Source: Thiocystis violascens
GTDB taxonomy: Bacteria > Pseudomonadota > Gammaproteobacteria > Chromatiales > Chromatiaceae
Assembly (NCBI GenBank): GCA_020721065.1
Contig: DYNM01000007.1
Coordinates: 51,644 to 115,643, forward strand
Direction: 5' to 3'
Length of the DNA: 64,000 bases
The position numbers and the translations under genes are program-made. This document shows positions 52,935 to 63,300 of the stretch, one piece after another. Numbering within the stretch: the stretch's first letter is position 1; every line of letters begins with the position of its first letter. Below the pieces are notes generated by a model, which did not search any database, was not told the DNA's origin, and saw nothing but the letters and a program-made list of their open reading frames with translations.

Positions 52935-54552
52935 CAGCACTTCTGAACCATTGAACCTCAACGCCAGCGTGACAGCGTTGCTGCGCACAGCGCAGTTGTG
53001 GCTGCCGCTGTTGACTGTCAGCGGCGCATTCACCATCGCGCTGGTGCTGGCGCTGCAGGCGGGTGATGCGCTGTTGACGGTGACGCTGGTCACGGGCGCG
53101 AGCGGTTTAGCGGTGCTGTGGTGGCAACTGCGGCGACGGTTATTGATTCCGTTGGTGCGGCTGGAAACGTCGCTGACCCGAGTCTGTCAGGGTGAGCCGG
53201 GCGCGAGTGCGGCGCTGTGTGATCACGGCGTGTTGGCGGGGATTGCCGAGGATATTCGGGCGCTGAATGAAGAACTCACTGATTTATATGAAGATATGGA
53301 TAATCGCGTAGCGCGGCAGACGATGCGGCTGGCGCAGAAAACGGCTTCGCTGAAAATTCTGTACGACGTGGCGGCAGGGATTCAGCAGGCGGAAAGTGTG
53401 GAGGAATTGCTGCTGCGCTTTTTGCGAGTGTTGAAGGAAATGATTAACGGGCGAGCAGCGACGGTGCGGGTGTTGGCTCCGAATGGATCACGGCGGCTGT
53501 TGGGTTCAATTGGGCTGGATAACGTGCTGGTGCGTGAGCACGAGATGACGCCGGTGACGCTGTGTTTGTGCGGGATGGTGTTGACGCCGGGCGATATTTT
53601 ATGCGACCGCGAGCCGCGTTATTGCGCCGAACTTGACGGACGCCGGATGTTGAGCAGTCGTGAGATTGAAGTGGTGACGGTGCCGCTGGAGCATCGCGGC
53701 GAACAGCTCGGCGCGTACACCATTTTTGTAGATCGGGCGGGCGTGACGGCTCGTGAAGACATCATGGATTTACTGTTTACCGTTGGCCATCATCTCGGCG
53801 TGGCGATTGCCAAACAACGGGCGGATGTGGAAACGCGGCGGCTGTCGATTATTGAAGAGCGCACGTCGCTGGCGCATGAGCTGCACGATTCGCTGGCGCA
53901 GACGTTGGCGAGTTTGCGGTTTCAATGTCGGATGTTGAGCGATTCGCTGGGTGAAATGCCGGTGACGGCGGCGGCACACACCGATCTTGCCCGTATCCGC
54001 GCCGGGCTGGATGAGGCGCACACCGAGCTACGGGAATTGTTGGCGAGTTTTCGAGCGCCGTTAGATCGACGCGGTTTGGTGCCGGCACTGGCGAAATTGG
54101 TGGAGCAATTGGGGCGCGATACCGGAGCGCATGTATTGTTCCAAAATGATTGTCGTCCGTTTGAATTGGCGGCGAGTGTGGAATTACAACTGCTGCGAAT
54201 CGTGCAAGAGGCGCTGACCAATATCCGTAAACATGCGCAAGCGCAAACAGTGCGGGTTTTGCTGACAATGGAAAAATCTCAATCTCCTCTTGTCATAAAA
54301 GAAACGAATGCGGATTTAAAATCTTCAGAACCACGTTGTTTATTGTTAATTGAAGATGATGGTGTTGGATTTAGTGATTCGCCAGCGCCCACGCCTGCTG
54401 GTGAACATCTTGGCTTAACGATTATGAATGAACGCGCTCGCCGCATTGGTGCGACAGTGACAATTGAAAGTGAACCGGGTGATGGCACTCGAACTGAAAT
54501 CATGTTTGCGATTTGTCGGCGTCGTTTGCGCCGGTCGCTGGAGTTACATTAA
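52912..54552 (+). CDS. NarX-like sensor histidine kinase
   Basis: HisKA_3 ERTSLAHELHDSLAQTLASLRFQ; HATPase EALTNIRKHAQAQTVRV...DDGVGF...GLTIMNERARRIGATVTIES. Tracked start at 52705 overlaps the lpxL-like gene; ATG 52912 or 52921 preferred. Confidence 0.9.
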   Translation: MGIMPVTDSTSEPLNLNASVTALLRTAQLWLPLLTVSGAFTIALVLALQAGDALLTVTLVTGASGLAVLWWQLRRRLLIPLVRLETSLTRVCQGEPGASAALCDHGVLAGIAEDIRALNEELTDLYEDMDNRVARQTMRLAQKTASLKILYDVAAGIQQAESVEELLLRFLRVLKEMINGRAATVRVLAPNGSRRLLGSIGLDNVLVREHEMTPVTLCLCGMVLTPGDILCDREPRYCAELDGRRMLSSREIEVVTVPLEHRGEQLGAYTIFVDRAGVTAREDIMDLLFTVGHHLGVAIAKQRADVETRRLSIIEERTSLAHELHDSLAQTLASLRFQCRMLSDSLGEMPVTAAAHTDLARIRAGLDEAHTELRELLASFRAPLDRRGLVPALAKLVEQLGRDTGAHVLFQNDCRPFELAASVELQLLRIVQEALTNIRKHAQAQTVRVLLTMEKSQSPLVIKETNADLKSSEPRCLLLIEDDGVGFSDSPAPTPAGEHLGLTIMNERARRIGATVTIESEPGDGTRTEIMFAICRRRLRRSLELH

Positions 54553-55193
54553 TGCGCGTATTGTTAATTGATGATCACGCTTTATTTCGTTGTGGCTTGC
54601 AAGAATTATTAGAGCGACGCGGTTTAGAAGTGATTGCGGTAGGAGATGCCAGCACTGGTTTACAACGGGTGCTTGATACTCACCCGGATGTGATTTTATT
54701 GGATATGCGAATGCCGCAAGTGACCGGTTTAGAATTGCTGCGTCAACTTCGCGCTGCCGAGCAACACATGCCAATTGCAATGTTAACGACGAGCGCCGAA
54801 GAACGCGATGTGATTGAATCGCTGCGCAGCGGGGCGCAGGGATATTTGCTGAAAGATATGGAACCGGAAGCGTTAATTGCAGCATTAGGGCAAATTGTGC
54901 GCGGTCAAACGGTGGTAGCGCCTGAATTGGCAAGTGTCTTAGCACGCGCAGTGCAAGCAAAAGCGCGTGGTGCGCAAACAACGAGCGGCATTGCTGATCT
55001 CACGCCGCGTGAGCAAGAAATTCTGTGTCATCTTGCTGAAGGTCAAAGTAATAAAACAATTGCCCGTTGTTTAGGAATTACCGATGGCACCGTCAAGCTG
55101 CATGTGAAAGCAATCCTGCGTAAACTTGATATTCATTCACGCGTTGAAGCGGCAGTGATTGCGGTGGAGCGCGGTTTATGTGAACGGTGTTAA
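54552..55193 (+). CDS. NarL/FixJ-family response regulator
   Basis: MRVLLIDDHALFRCGL, DVILLDMRMPQVTGLELL, LuxR HTH LTPREQEILCHLAEGQSNKTIARCLGITDGTVKLHVKAI; TAATG overlap with the kinase stop. Confidence 0.92.
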   Translation: MRVLLIDDHALFRCGLQELLERRGLEVIAVGDASTGLQRVLDTHPDVILLDMRMPQVTGLELLRQLRAAEQHMPIAMLTTSAEERDVIESLRSGAQGYLLKDMEPEALIAALGQIVRGQTVVAPELASVLARAVQAKARGAQTTSGIADLTPREQEILCHLAEGQSNKTIARCLGITDGTVKLHVKAILRKLDIHSRVEAAVIAVERGLCERC

Positions 55194-55435
55194 ATAAAGA
55201 TATAAAATAAAAAATTTGTTTTATCAATTTACAGCGCAGTTAAAAACATTGTCAGTAAAAAGTGTTATTGCCGAAAATTATTGATCAAAACATTAAAGAT
55301 CACTGCGCCCTGCTGAATCATTCAGAACATCTTTGCGCAGTTCCTAAAAGTGTTGAAATGTGCTGATTTTATTGGTTTTTATAATGCGTTATTGAATTTT
55401 CTTTGAGGATTTTGTAGCTATTTGCAAAAAAACGC

Positions 55436-55464
55436 TTGACACAACTCCTGAACCTGTGTAATGT
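55436..55464 (+). promoter_or_regulatory. sigma70-type promoter
   Basis: TTGACA (55436) - 17 bp - TAATGT (55459). Confidence 0.55.
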
Positions 55465-55640
55465 ATTTGGTACAATGGAAGAAGAAAAAATTTGAAATTA
55501 AAAACATTTTTTAATCATATTCAAATGAGTTTTAATAACAACCTTCACATGAAATGTTAAATCACTCAACTGAATAAATTAGCCAAATGTAAACTGAATA
55601 AACATTTATTTTGTTTACCACTTCGTTTGTACTTCGAGAC

Positions 55641-55720
55641 ATGCGTCAAAGAATATGACTTTAGCAAGTCTTCGGAAAAATCCACATACTCCGCAACTCA
55701 AAAAATCTTATTCATTGGCT
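55641..55720 (+). pseudogene. degenerate duplicate of the 5' end of the HicB-like gene at 56326
   Basis: ATGCGTCAAAGAATATGACTTTAGCAAGTCTTCGGAAAAATCCACATACTCCGCAACTCAAAAAATC vs ATGCGCGAAGAATACGATTTTAGCAACTCTCGGAAAAATCCATATACGTCACAACTAAAAAAATC at 56326; roughly 80% identical by eye, frame disrupted. Confidence 0.75.
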
Positions 55721-55951
55721 TAATGAAGATTACTTCAAAGCCTGTCGAATTTTGGAATTCCGCATCAAAATAATTTAACTTGTATTTGCGTGATTGCGCA
55801 GAAACAAAAAAATAAACATCGCGTGGAAATAAAGGTACGGTTTTGGATTGGTTCTTACAGAAAATACGGGAAAATTTTTCAAAATTTGTGGTGCCCACGA
55901 ATGAATTGTTTACTTTTATCATCACGGTAAAGTATCAAAACACAAAAAATT

Positions 55952-56024
55952 ATGCCTCGTAAAATTTAGAGCATTGTTACGCGATCTTGAAAAAGCAAGA
56001 TTTAAAAATCGTGGTGGAAAATAA
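55952..56024 (+). pseudogene. frameshifted, truncated HicA toxin remnant
   Basis: MPRKI, frame change, RALLRDLEKARFKNRGGK then TAA; resembles the HicA N-terminus MPRKIRxLIRxLEKAGFxxRGGKGSH, broken just before the GSH catalytic motif. Confidence 0.7.
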
Positions 56025-56105
56025 TGACGATAAATTGGCTCTCACAGTTTTTAGATTTCAGAATAAATAGCACTAAATCACGGCAATTTAACTAAATGGC
56101 ATTTA

Positions 56106-56312
56106 ATGAACATACATGTTGAATACATTGTCGATGAAAATTTGAATAAAAAATCTGTCGTTATCCCATATTCTGAATGGCAAGAAATCATTGAAGAACT
56201 AGATGATATTCGTGCTTATGACATATCCAAACAAGAAGATGATGGCGACCTTATAGATTTTGATCGAGCGGTTGTGGAAATAAAAGCAGGGAACAGTGAA
56301 ATAAAAATGTAA
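56106..56312 (+). CDS. small antitoxin-like protein (Phd/RelB-associated type)
   Basis: MNIHVEYIVDENLNKKSVVIPYSEWQEIIEELDDIRAYDISKQED resembles small antitoxins beginning xxYIVDExGxKxAVVLPxEEYEELLEDLxD. Confidence 0.6.
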   Translation: MNIHVEYIVDENLNKKSVVIPYSEWQEIIEELDDIRAYDISKQEDDGDLIDFDRAVVEIKAGNSEIKM

Positions 56313-56325
56313 TTAAGGTTTTGAT

Positions 56326-56658
56326 ATGCGCGAAGAATACGATTTTAGCAACTCTCGGAAAAATCCATATACGTCACAACTAAAAAAATCAATTACTATT
56401 GATTTAGATGAAAATTCAATGAAAGATAGTACTAGATATTTAAAAATTGTCGAATGGTCAGATGAAGATCAATGTTTTGTTGGTCAATGTCCCGGCGTTA
56501 TCGGTTCATGCTGTCATGGCGATGATGAAATAACTGTTTATACCGAACTTTGTACAATTGTTGATGAATGGTTGGCGTTATGGAAACAAGAGGGTAAACC
56601 ATTACCGCCACCAACCTATGGTAAAGGTATTGCGCAAAAACTCGCTGATGTTGCCTAG
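56326..56658 (+). CDS. HicB-like orphan protein
   Basis: YLKIVEWSDEDQCFVGQCPGVIGSCCHGDDEITVYTELCTIVDEWLAL: HicB-type partial RNase-H fold signature. Confidence 0.65.
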   Translation: MREEYDFSNSRKNPYTSQLKKSITIDLDENSMKDSTRYLKIVEWSDEDQCFVGQCPGVIGSCCHGDDEITVYTELCTIVDEWLALWKQEGKPLPPPTYGKGIAQKLADVA

Positions 56659-56765
56659 TAAGTTATGTGCGCTAAAAAACAGTGGATAGTGGCAGTAGAT
56701 TAGTTCTCATAGAGAATATGAGAAAATTCTTCAAAATCTGTGGCTTGTCCTTAGAATTAAAGTGC

Positions 56766-56793
56766 TTGACACAAAATAGTAAGAAGGTTTAAT
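56766..56793 (+). promoter_or_regulatory. sigma70-type promoter of the ADP-ribosyltransferase gene
   Basis: TTGACA (56766) - 16 bp - TTTAAT (56788), ending 27 bp upstream of ATG 56821. Confidence 0.55.
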
Positions 56794-56820
56794 TTGCATT
56801 AAATCGGCAGTCAGATTTTT

Positions 56821-57282
56821 ATGCGTATTGTATTTCGAGCAGACACCCGAGAACCGGCATCAATTTTTAATACAGGTTTCCAACCCAGATTCGCTGGAGG
56901 AATTAAAATAACGTCAGGTGGACAAATGACAGGAGGCATTTCCACCAGTAAAGATTTAGGCGTTGCAATTCGTTATGCAGCCGCATACGACGGTTGGGTT
57001 TATGTCATGTGGCTAGACGGCGGCATTGACGTACTAGGTTATTTAGCAAAACACAAGCATAAAAACAGTTTTAAGAATGCAATAAGTCAGATGGAGATCG
57101 CTGCCGCTAGTGTTGATGGTAAACATATCATTGCCGCACGTCGCTGCCGACAAACAGATAACAACGCAGAAATGTATGGGGAAGTTGTTGCCAATCCAAA
57201 CTGTGTTGTTAGAGAGCCAGACAAGTCTTTAGGAATTGCTTTTTTTAATAGCAATGTGATCGTCTCTAAAGATTACCACTAA
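56821..57282 (+). CDS. ADP-ribosyltransferase, cholera/pertussis-toxin-like (RxDxR-STS-QxE)
   Basis: FRADTREPASIFNTGFQPR (cf. CtxA YRADSRPPDEI, PtxA YRYDSRPPEDVFQNGF); GGISTSKDLGVAIRYA (STS); GWVYVMWLDGGIDVLGYL; SQMEIAAASVDGKHIIAARRC (QxE plus the turn seen in SEYLAHRRIPPENI). Confidence 0.8.
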   Translation: MRIVFRADTREPASIFNTGFQPRFAGGIKITSGGQMTGGISTSKDLGVAIRYAAAYDGWVYVMWLDGGIDVLGYLAKHKHKNSFKNAISQMEIAAASVDGKHIIAARRCRQTDNNAEMYGEVVANPNCVVREPDKSLGIAFFNSNVIVSKDYH

Positions 57283-57420
57283 ACATTATTCGACAGACGC
57301 ACTTTTATTAGTACTTCAAGCAGTAGGATAAACCACTTAGTGTTTTATATCTAAAGGATAAAATCCTGTTAATTGTGGCGCTGTCATACTTTGTGTTGTC
57401 GACTCAAATATAACCACAAA

Positions 57421-57456
57421 ATAACCGCATCACCACTCCCAGCATGATGCGGTTAT
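57421..57456 (-). terminator. terminator hairpin of mtnA
   Basis: ATAACCGCATCA-12 nt-TGATGCGGTTAT inverted repeat, followed on the minus strand by TTTTG. Confidence 0.65.
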
Positions 57457-57462
57457 CAAACT

Positions 57463-58518
57463 TCACCCCATCAGCCCCCGCATCTTTTCCGTCGTCGGAT
57501 TCAACACCACCCCGCGCTCAGTGACGATGGCATCCACCAGCGCCGCCGGCGTCACATCAAACACCGGATTTCGCGCCACGCAGCCCACCGGCGCTAATTG
57601 CTGCCCGCTACAGCCCAGCAATTCCGCTGGATCGCGCTCTTCAATTGGAATCTCCGCACCGCTGGCGATGCTCATATCCACCGTCGACGTCGGCGCTGCC
57701 ACCATCACCTTGATTCCGTGATGCCGCGCCAGCACCGCTAAACCATAAGTGCCGATTTTGTTTGCCACATCGCCATTTGCCGCGATCCGATCCGAGCCGA
57801 CAATCACCCAGCCCACCGTTCCCGTCGCCATCAAACTCGCTGCCGCGCAGTCCGCCTGCAACGTGACCGGAATCCCGTCGTGCATCAATTCCCACGCTGT
57901 CAGCCGCGCTCCTTGCAGCCACGGGCGGGTTTCATCCGCAAACACGCGCCCAATTTTGCCAGCCGCAAACGCGCTGCGTACCACGCCCAGCGCCGTGCCA
58001 TAACCGCCAGTCGCCAACGCGCCAGCGTTACAATGTGTAATGATGTCAGTCGGTTGCGTTATCAGCGCCGCGCCCAACTCACCGATGCGCCGATTCGCAT
58101 CCCGATCTTCTTGATGAATCGCCAACGCTTCGTTTAACAACGCGCCAGTCGGATCGCCGTCAGCGAGCTGCGCGATCAACGCCTCCATCCGCCGAATTGC
58201 CCAAAACAGATTGACCGCCGTCGGGCGCGATGCTGCGAGCCGGGCTAAATCCGCCGTGATTGCCGTTTTCCAGCCCGCGCCAGCCGTCGCAAACGCAGCG
58301 CGTCCGGCTAACACCACGCCATACGCAGCGGCAATTCCAATCGCTGGCGCACCGCGCACGACCATTGCGCGAATCGCCTCGGCGACGGCAGCAGCTTGAT
58401 CGTAAACGAGAAATTCTGCCCGCTGCGGCAAAATCCGCTGATCGGCGAGATACAAATGCCCGTCGTGCCACAGCGCGGCATCATCGGGCGTGGGAATGGT
58501 TGGTGCAGTGGTTTTCAT
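57463..58518 (-). CDS. mtnA: S-methyl-5-thioribose-1-phosphate isomerase
   Basis: [53 protein letters not shown]. Start placed at ATG 58518. Confidence 0.95.
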   Translation of the reverse strand: MKTTAPTIPTPDDAALWHDGHLYLADQRILPQRAEFLVYDQAAAVAEAIRAMVVRGAPAIGIAAAYGVVLAGRAAFATAGAGWKTAITADLARLAASRPTAVNLFWAIRRMEALIAQLADGDPTGALLNEALAIHQEDRDANRRIGELGAALITQPTDIITHCNAGALATGGYGTALGVVRSAFAAGKIGRVFADETRPWLQGARLTAWELMHDGIPVTLQADCAAASLMATGTVGWVIVGSDRIAANGDVANKIGTYGLAVLARHHGIKVMVAAPTSTVDMSIASGAEIPIEERDPAELLGCSGQQLAPVGCVARNPVFDVTPAALVDAIVTERGVVLNPTTEKMRGLMG

Positions 58519-58586
58519 CATTCGCTCCATGTGGCATGTTGCCGCGCATTCTCGCTGATTCCCCGTTATAACCAAAGGACGCACCG

Positions 58587-59921
58587 ATGCAGGCTGAACT
58601 CGTCATCTATCCGCAGTGGATACTTCCCGTTGATCGGGACAATCGCCAATTGACTGACCACGCGCTCGCCATCGCCGACGGGCGGATTGTGGCGATTGTG
58701 CCGGCAGCGGAAGCGCGGCAGTCGATTCACGCGCAGCAAGTCGTTGAATTACCAGACCATGTGCTGATTCCGGGCTTGGTCAATGCGCACACCCACGCAG
58801 CGATGACGCTGTTGCGCGGATTGGCGGACGATTTGCCGTTGATGACGTGGCTGCACGATTACATCTGGCCGACCGAGCAACGCTGGGTGAATCCTGATTT
58901 TGTGCGCGACGGGACGCAGTTGGCGGTGCTGGAAATGTTGTGCGGCGGCGTGACTTGCTACAACGACATGTATTTTCATCCCGAAATCACCGCGCAAGTG
59001 ACCGCAGATGCGGGAATGCGAGCGGTGATTGGCATGATTGTGGTCGATTTCCCGACCGGTTATGCCGCCAACGCTGACGCCTATTTGACGAAAGGGCTGG
59101 CGCTTCACGCGGCGTATCGTGACCACCCGCTGCTTCGCGTCGCCTTTGCGCCACATTCGCCTTATGCCGTGTCGGATGCGCCGTTGCAGCGGATTAACGC
59201 GCTGGCCGCGCAGCTTGACGTGCCGATTCATCTGCATCTGCATGAAACGCATGATGAAATTGTGCAATCAGAACGCGATCACGGACAGCGCCCGTTTCGC
59301 CGTCTTGACCAACTCGGGCTAATCAATTCGCGGCTGCTGGCCATTCACATGACGCAGCTTGATGACGCGGAAATTGCGCGGCTGGCGGAGACCGGTGCGC
59401 ACGTCGTGCATTGCCCGGAATCCAATCTCAAATTGGCGAGCGGGTTTTGTCCGGTGGAGAAATTGCTGGCAGCGGGCGTGAATGTCGCGCTCGGCACTGA
59501 CGGCGCAGCCAGCAATAACGATTTGAATTTATTGGGAGAAATGCGCACAGCCGCGCTGCTCGGCAAAGGCGTTGCGGGTTCGGCAACTGCCGTGTCTGCC
59601 ACTGCTGCGCTGCGAATGGCGACGATCAACGGCGCACGGGCGCTGGGTTTGGCAGATGAAATTGGTTCGCTGGAAGTGGGCAAGTCGGCGGATATTGTTG
59701 CGTTGGATTTCAACGATTTACACACGCAGCCGGTCTATCATCCCGGCTCGCAATTGGTTTATGCGGCGAGTCGGCAGCAGGTGCGGCAAGTGTGGATTCG
59801 CGGGCAGCAGGTGGTGCGCGATGGTGTGCCGATTTCGTTATCGACGGCAAAGGTGATTGCGGCGGCGCGGGGATGGGGCGAACGAATCGCTGATGGGCAA
59901 ACGTTGGCAGCGTTGGATTGA
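58587..59921 (+). CDS. mtaD: 5-methylthioadenosine/S-adenosylhomocysteine deaminase (TRZ/ATZ family)
   Basis: [71 protein letters not shown]. Confidence 0.93.
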   Translation: MQAELVIYPQWILPVDRDNRQLTDHALAIADGRIVAIVPAAEARQSIHAQQVVELPDHVLIPGLVNAHTHAAMTLLRGLADDLPLMTWLHDYIWPTEQRWVNPDFVRDGTQLAVLEMLCGGVTCYNDMYFHPEITAQVTADAGMRAVIGMIVVDFPTGYAANADAYLTKGLALHAAYRDHPLLRVAFAPHSPYAVSDAPLQRINALAAQLDVPIHLHLHETHDEIVQSERDHGQRPFRRLDQLGLINSRLLAIHMTQLDDAEIARLAETGAHVVHCPESNLKLASGFCPVEKLLAAGVNVALGTDGAASNNDLNLLGEMRTAALLGKGVAGSATAVSATAALRMATINGARALGLADEIGSLEVGKSADIVALDFNDLHTQPVYHPGSQLVYAASRQQVRQVWIRGQQVVRDGVPISLSTAKVIAAARGWGERIADGQTLAALD

Positions 59922-59956
59922 TCAGCAACTGCCAACGTGAGCAAGTGCTTGTATTC

Positions 59957-60223
59957 TTAATCGGTTTTTGAGCCACCCGACAGTTTGGCAACATTGGTCA
60001 GCATGTTTTGAAACAAATCCCAAGATGCCATCGAGCCGGTGAGATACGGTTGAAAGAGTTTTACTGGATCGTAGCCGTCAACGCCGCTGGTCATGCGCTC
60101 CCGCACGTCGTCGAGCAGTTGGCGCTGGAACGCTTCCACATCTGGCAAACCAAAGACTTTGCGGACTTCTTCAGGCGTGATGTCAAACTCAACGGAGACT
60201 TTCATGGTGGAAACCACAGGCAA
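59957..60223 (-). CDS. small conserved hypothetical protein (DUF6489-like)
   Basis: MKVSVEFDITPEEVRKVFGLPDVEAFQRQLLDDVRERM...FQPYLTGSMASWDLFQNML; family name from memory. Confidence 0.65.
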   Translation of the reverse strand: MPVVSTMKVSVEFDITPEEVRKVFGLPDVEAFQRQLLDDVRERMTSGVDGYDPVKLFQPYLTGSMASWDLFQNMLTNVAKLSGGSKTD

Positions 60224-60286
60224 AGGGAATGAAGGGATGAGTCTACGGGATTGAAATGGTCAATCACCAGCATGAGTCAGGAGACG

Positions 60287-60358
60287 ATGATGATGAATGA
60301 GACAACGAACGGAACGCGGTTATACGGCGCAGCCGGTGCTGTGGGAGGCAAGTTCTGA
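60287..60358 (+). CDS. 23-aa leader-type ORF coupled to tssM
   Basis: AGGAG at 60279-60283, ATG 60287: MMMNETTNGTRLYGAAGAVGGKF; stop TGA overlaps tssM ATG (TGATG, 60356-60360). Confidence 0.4.
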   Translation: MMMNETTNGTRLYGAAGAVGGKF

Positions 60359-63300
60359 TGGCGCTGGTGGCATGGTTGGTGAGTCCTTTGGTGTTGACGC
60401 TGCTGGGAATGAGCGCCACTGGAGTGTTGATTTGGTTTGCGGGGCCGCTGCTCCACTTTGGTCAATTCGATCCGCTGGCAACGATGGAAGCGCGGCTGCT
60501 GGCAATCGTCGCGTTGTTGAGCATCTGGGGCGTGATCGCGTTGATCGGCGTGTGGATGGAGCGCCGTCGCAACGGGCAGATGGTGGAACAACTAGCGACT
60601 GATGCTGAGATCGAAGCGGAGGCGAGCGCGGCGGAGCAGCACGCGATACAGGAACGTTTCCGCGCTGCGTTAGCGACTTTGAAGAGCGCAGACGGCAAGC
60701 GGCGTCTGGGTGGGCGTTGGGTGTATCAATTGCCTTGGTATTTAATCATCGGTCCGCCCGGCAGCGGCAAAACGACGGCGCTGCAAAACGCCGGGCTGCG
60801 GTTTCCGTTGGCGGAGCGCTTGGGACCTGATGCGGTGGCAGGCTGCGGGGGAACGCGGCATTGCGAGTGGTGGTTTACGGATGAGGCGGTTTTGATTGAC
60901 ACGGCAGGGCGCTACACCACACAGGACAGTGATCGGCAGGTGGATCAAGCGGGGTGGCAGAAATTTTTGGCGCTGTTGAAACAATATCGCCCGCGCCGCC
61001 CGCTCAATGGCGTGGTGGTGGCAATGAGCGTGGCGGAGTTGTTGCAACAGCCGCAAGTTGACCGCGAGCGGCAAGCGTTGGCGATTCGACAGCGGGTGCA
61101 GGAATTGTGTCAGACCTTTCAGGTCGCGCTGCCGGTGTATGTCGTGCTGACAAAAAGCGACTTGGTGGCGGGATTTAGCGAATTTTTCGCGGATTTGGGG
61201 CAAGAAGGGCGCGAACAGGTGTGGGGGATGACGTTGCCGCTGGCGCTGGAAGCTGGTGCGCCAGCACCGCTGAGTGTCGTCGGGCTGGAATTGACCCAGC
61301 TTCAACAGCGGTTAAACCAGCGTCTGCTCGCTCGGCTTGAACAGGAACGCGAGCCAACTAAGCGCACGTTTTTATTTACTTTTCCCACGCAATTTGCGGC
61401 ACTCACCAGCGTATTAGAACCATTTTTAACGGACATCTTCACGCCGTCACGGTTTGAGATGCAGCCGTTGTGGCGCGGGGTGTATTTCACCAGCGGCACC
61501 CAAACGGGTACGCCGATTGACCGGATTTTGGGCGCGTATGCCGCCAATTTTGGGCTTGGACGCAGTGGCGTGTTGCCGTTCAAAGGAACGGGCAAAAGCT
61601 ATTTTCTGACGCGGCTGCTGCGTGAGGTGGTGTTCGCAGAAGCCGGATTGGTGGGCATTGATCCGCGTCGGCAACAGCGGCGACGCTGGCAACAGCGCGG
61701 TGTGATGGCGGTCATTGCGCTGCTGGGAATCAGCGGCGCTGGCGCGTGGACGACCAGTTACTTGGGCAATCAGGCGCTGATTGCGGAAGTGACGCAGCGG
61801 GTGACGATTCTTGAGGGGCATTTGCAGACGATCTCCGCTGATCCGCACGAGTTGCTGGGGACGTTACCGCTGCTGGATGCGGCGCGGACGCTGCCGTTTG
61901 GGTACACGCAGCATCAATTGCCGGTGGAGTGGCATTTGGGTTTAGGGCTGTATCAAGGTGAGAAGTTGGGCGAGCCGGCGCAGCGCACTTATCGCCATTT
62001 GTTGGAGCGGGTGCTGTTGCCGCGTGTGATGTGGCGGCTCGAAGAGCAGTTACGGCAAGCCAGCGGCAGCGGTACGCCGCAACTGCTGTATGACACGTTG
62101 CGGGTGTATTTGCTGTTGGGGAATCTCGCTGCGGGTACGGGTGAGGTTGAGGCGAATATCGCTGCGGTGCGCAGTTGGATTGAACAGGATTGGCAACAGC
62201 AGTTGCCGACTGCCACGACGCTGGCGCAACGCGAGGCGCTGCGCGGGCATCTGGCGGCATTGCTGGACTGGCGGGTGCAAGCGGGAGTGCTGGCGCTAAA
62301 TCAAGCGGTGATTGAGGCGGCGCGAGCGCGGTTGAATCGTGCGCCGTTGACTGAGCGGTTGTATGAACAGCTCAAGCGTGACGGGATTGGTGCGCAATAC
62401 CGCGATTTCACGATCAGCGCGGCGGCGGGAGAATACGCGCCGGTGGTGTTGGTGCGACGCAGTGGGCGGGCGCTCACGGAGGGAATTCCGGCGCTGTACA
62501 CGGTCGAAGGGTATTACTTCGGCGTGGTGCCAGCACTGCAACGGTTGCTGGACGCAGCGGCGGCTGACAGTTGGGTGTTGGGAGCGGCGGCGCAGTTGCA
62601 GCCGGGTTCAGCAGCGGCGGTGCAGTTGCTGACGGCAGTGCGAGAGCGGTATGTGCGGGATTATGTGACGGTGTGGCAAGCGTTATTGGATGACGTTGCG
62701 GTGGTGGCGGGGCGCGATGTGGCGCACACCGCGCAGGTGTTGAATGTGTTGGCAGACCCGGTGACATCACCTTGGCGGCGTTTGTTGGTAGCGGCGGCAG
62801 CGCAGACGGAATTGGATAAACCTCCGCAAGTCCCCGTTGCTTCAAATCCCCTCGCCGCAGGTGGGCTGATGAGCCAACTGCCCAATCTCAAATCTCCCCC
62901 CAATCTTCTTTTGCCAACAGGAAGCTCTGCGAAAGGTGGGGTAGATGAGCGCACGGTGACGCAGCAGTTCAAGTGGCTGCATGACTTGGTGCGGGCGAAT
63001 GCGCAGGGGCGCAGCCAGCTCGATCAGGTGCAAACCAGTTTGGGCAAGTTGGAGCTGCATTTGACGGCGGTGGCAGCAGCGCTGACGGCGGGGCGGGCGA
63101 CGTTGGTGGCGGAGACGACGGCTATTGCGGAGACGAAGGCGTTGGCGCAGCAGTTGCCGCTGCCGGTGCAGAGTGTGGTGGCGACGCTGGCGCAGGATGC
63201 GGCGACGTTGACGGCTGGCGGGATGCGTGCCCAGCTCAATCGGTTGTGGACGAGTGAGATTGTGCCGTTTTGTCAGGAGGCGATTAACGACCGTTATCCG

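Noticed and set aside
55698-55925. 75-aa minus-strand ORF in the AT-rich island
   Set aside because: Lies between and across the degenerate duplicated segments that match the plus-strand HicB-like locus; no recognisable family or convincing RBS.
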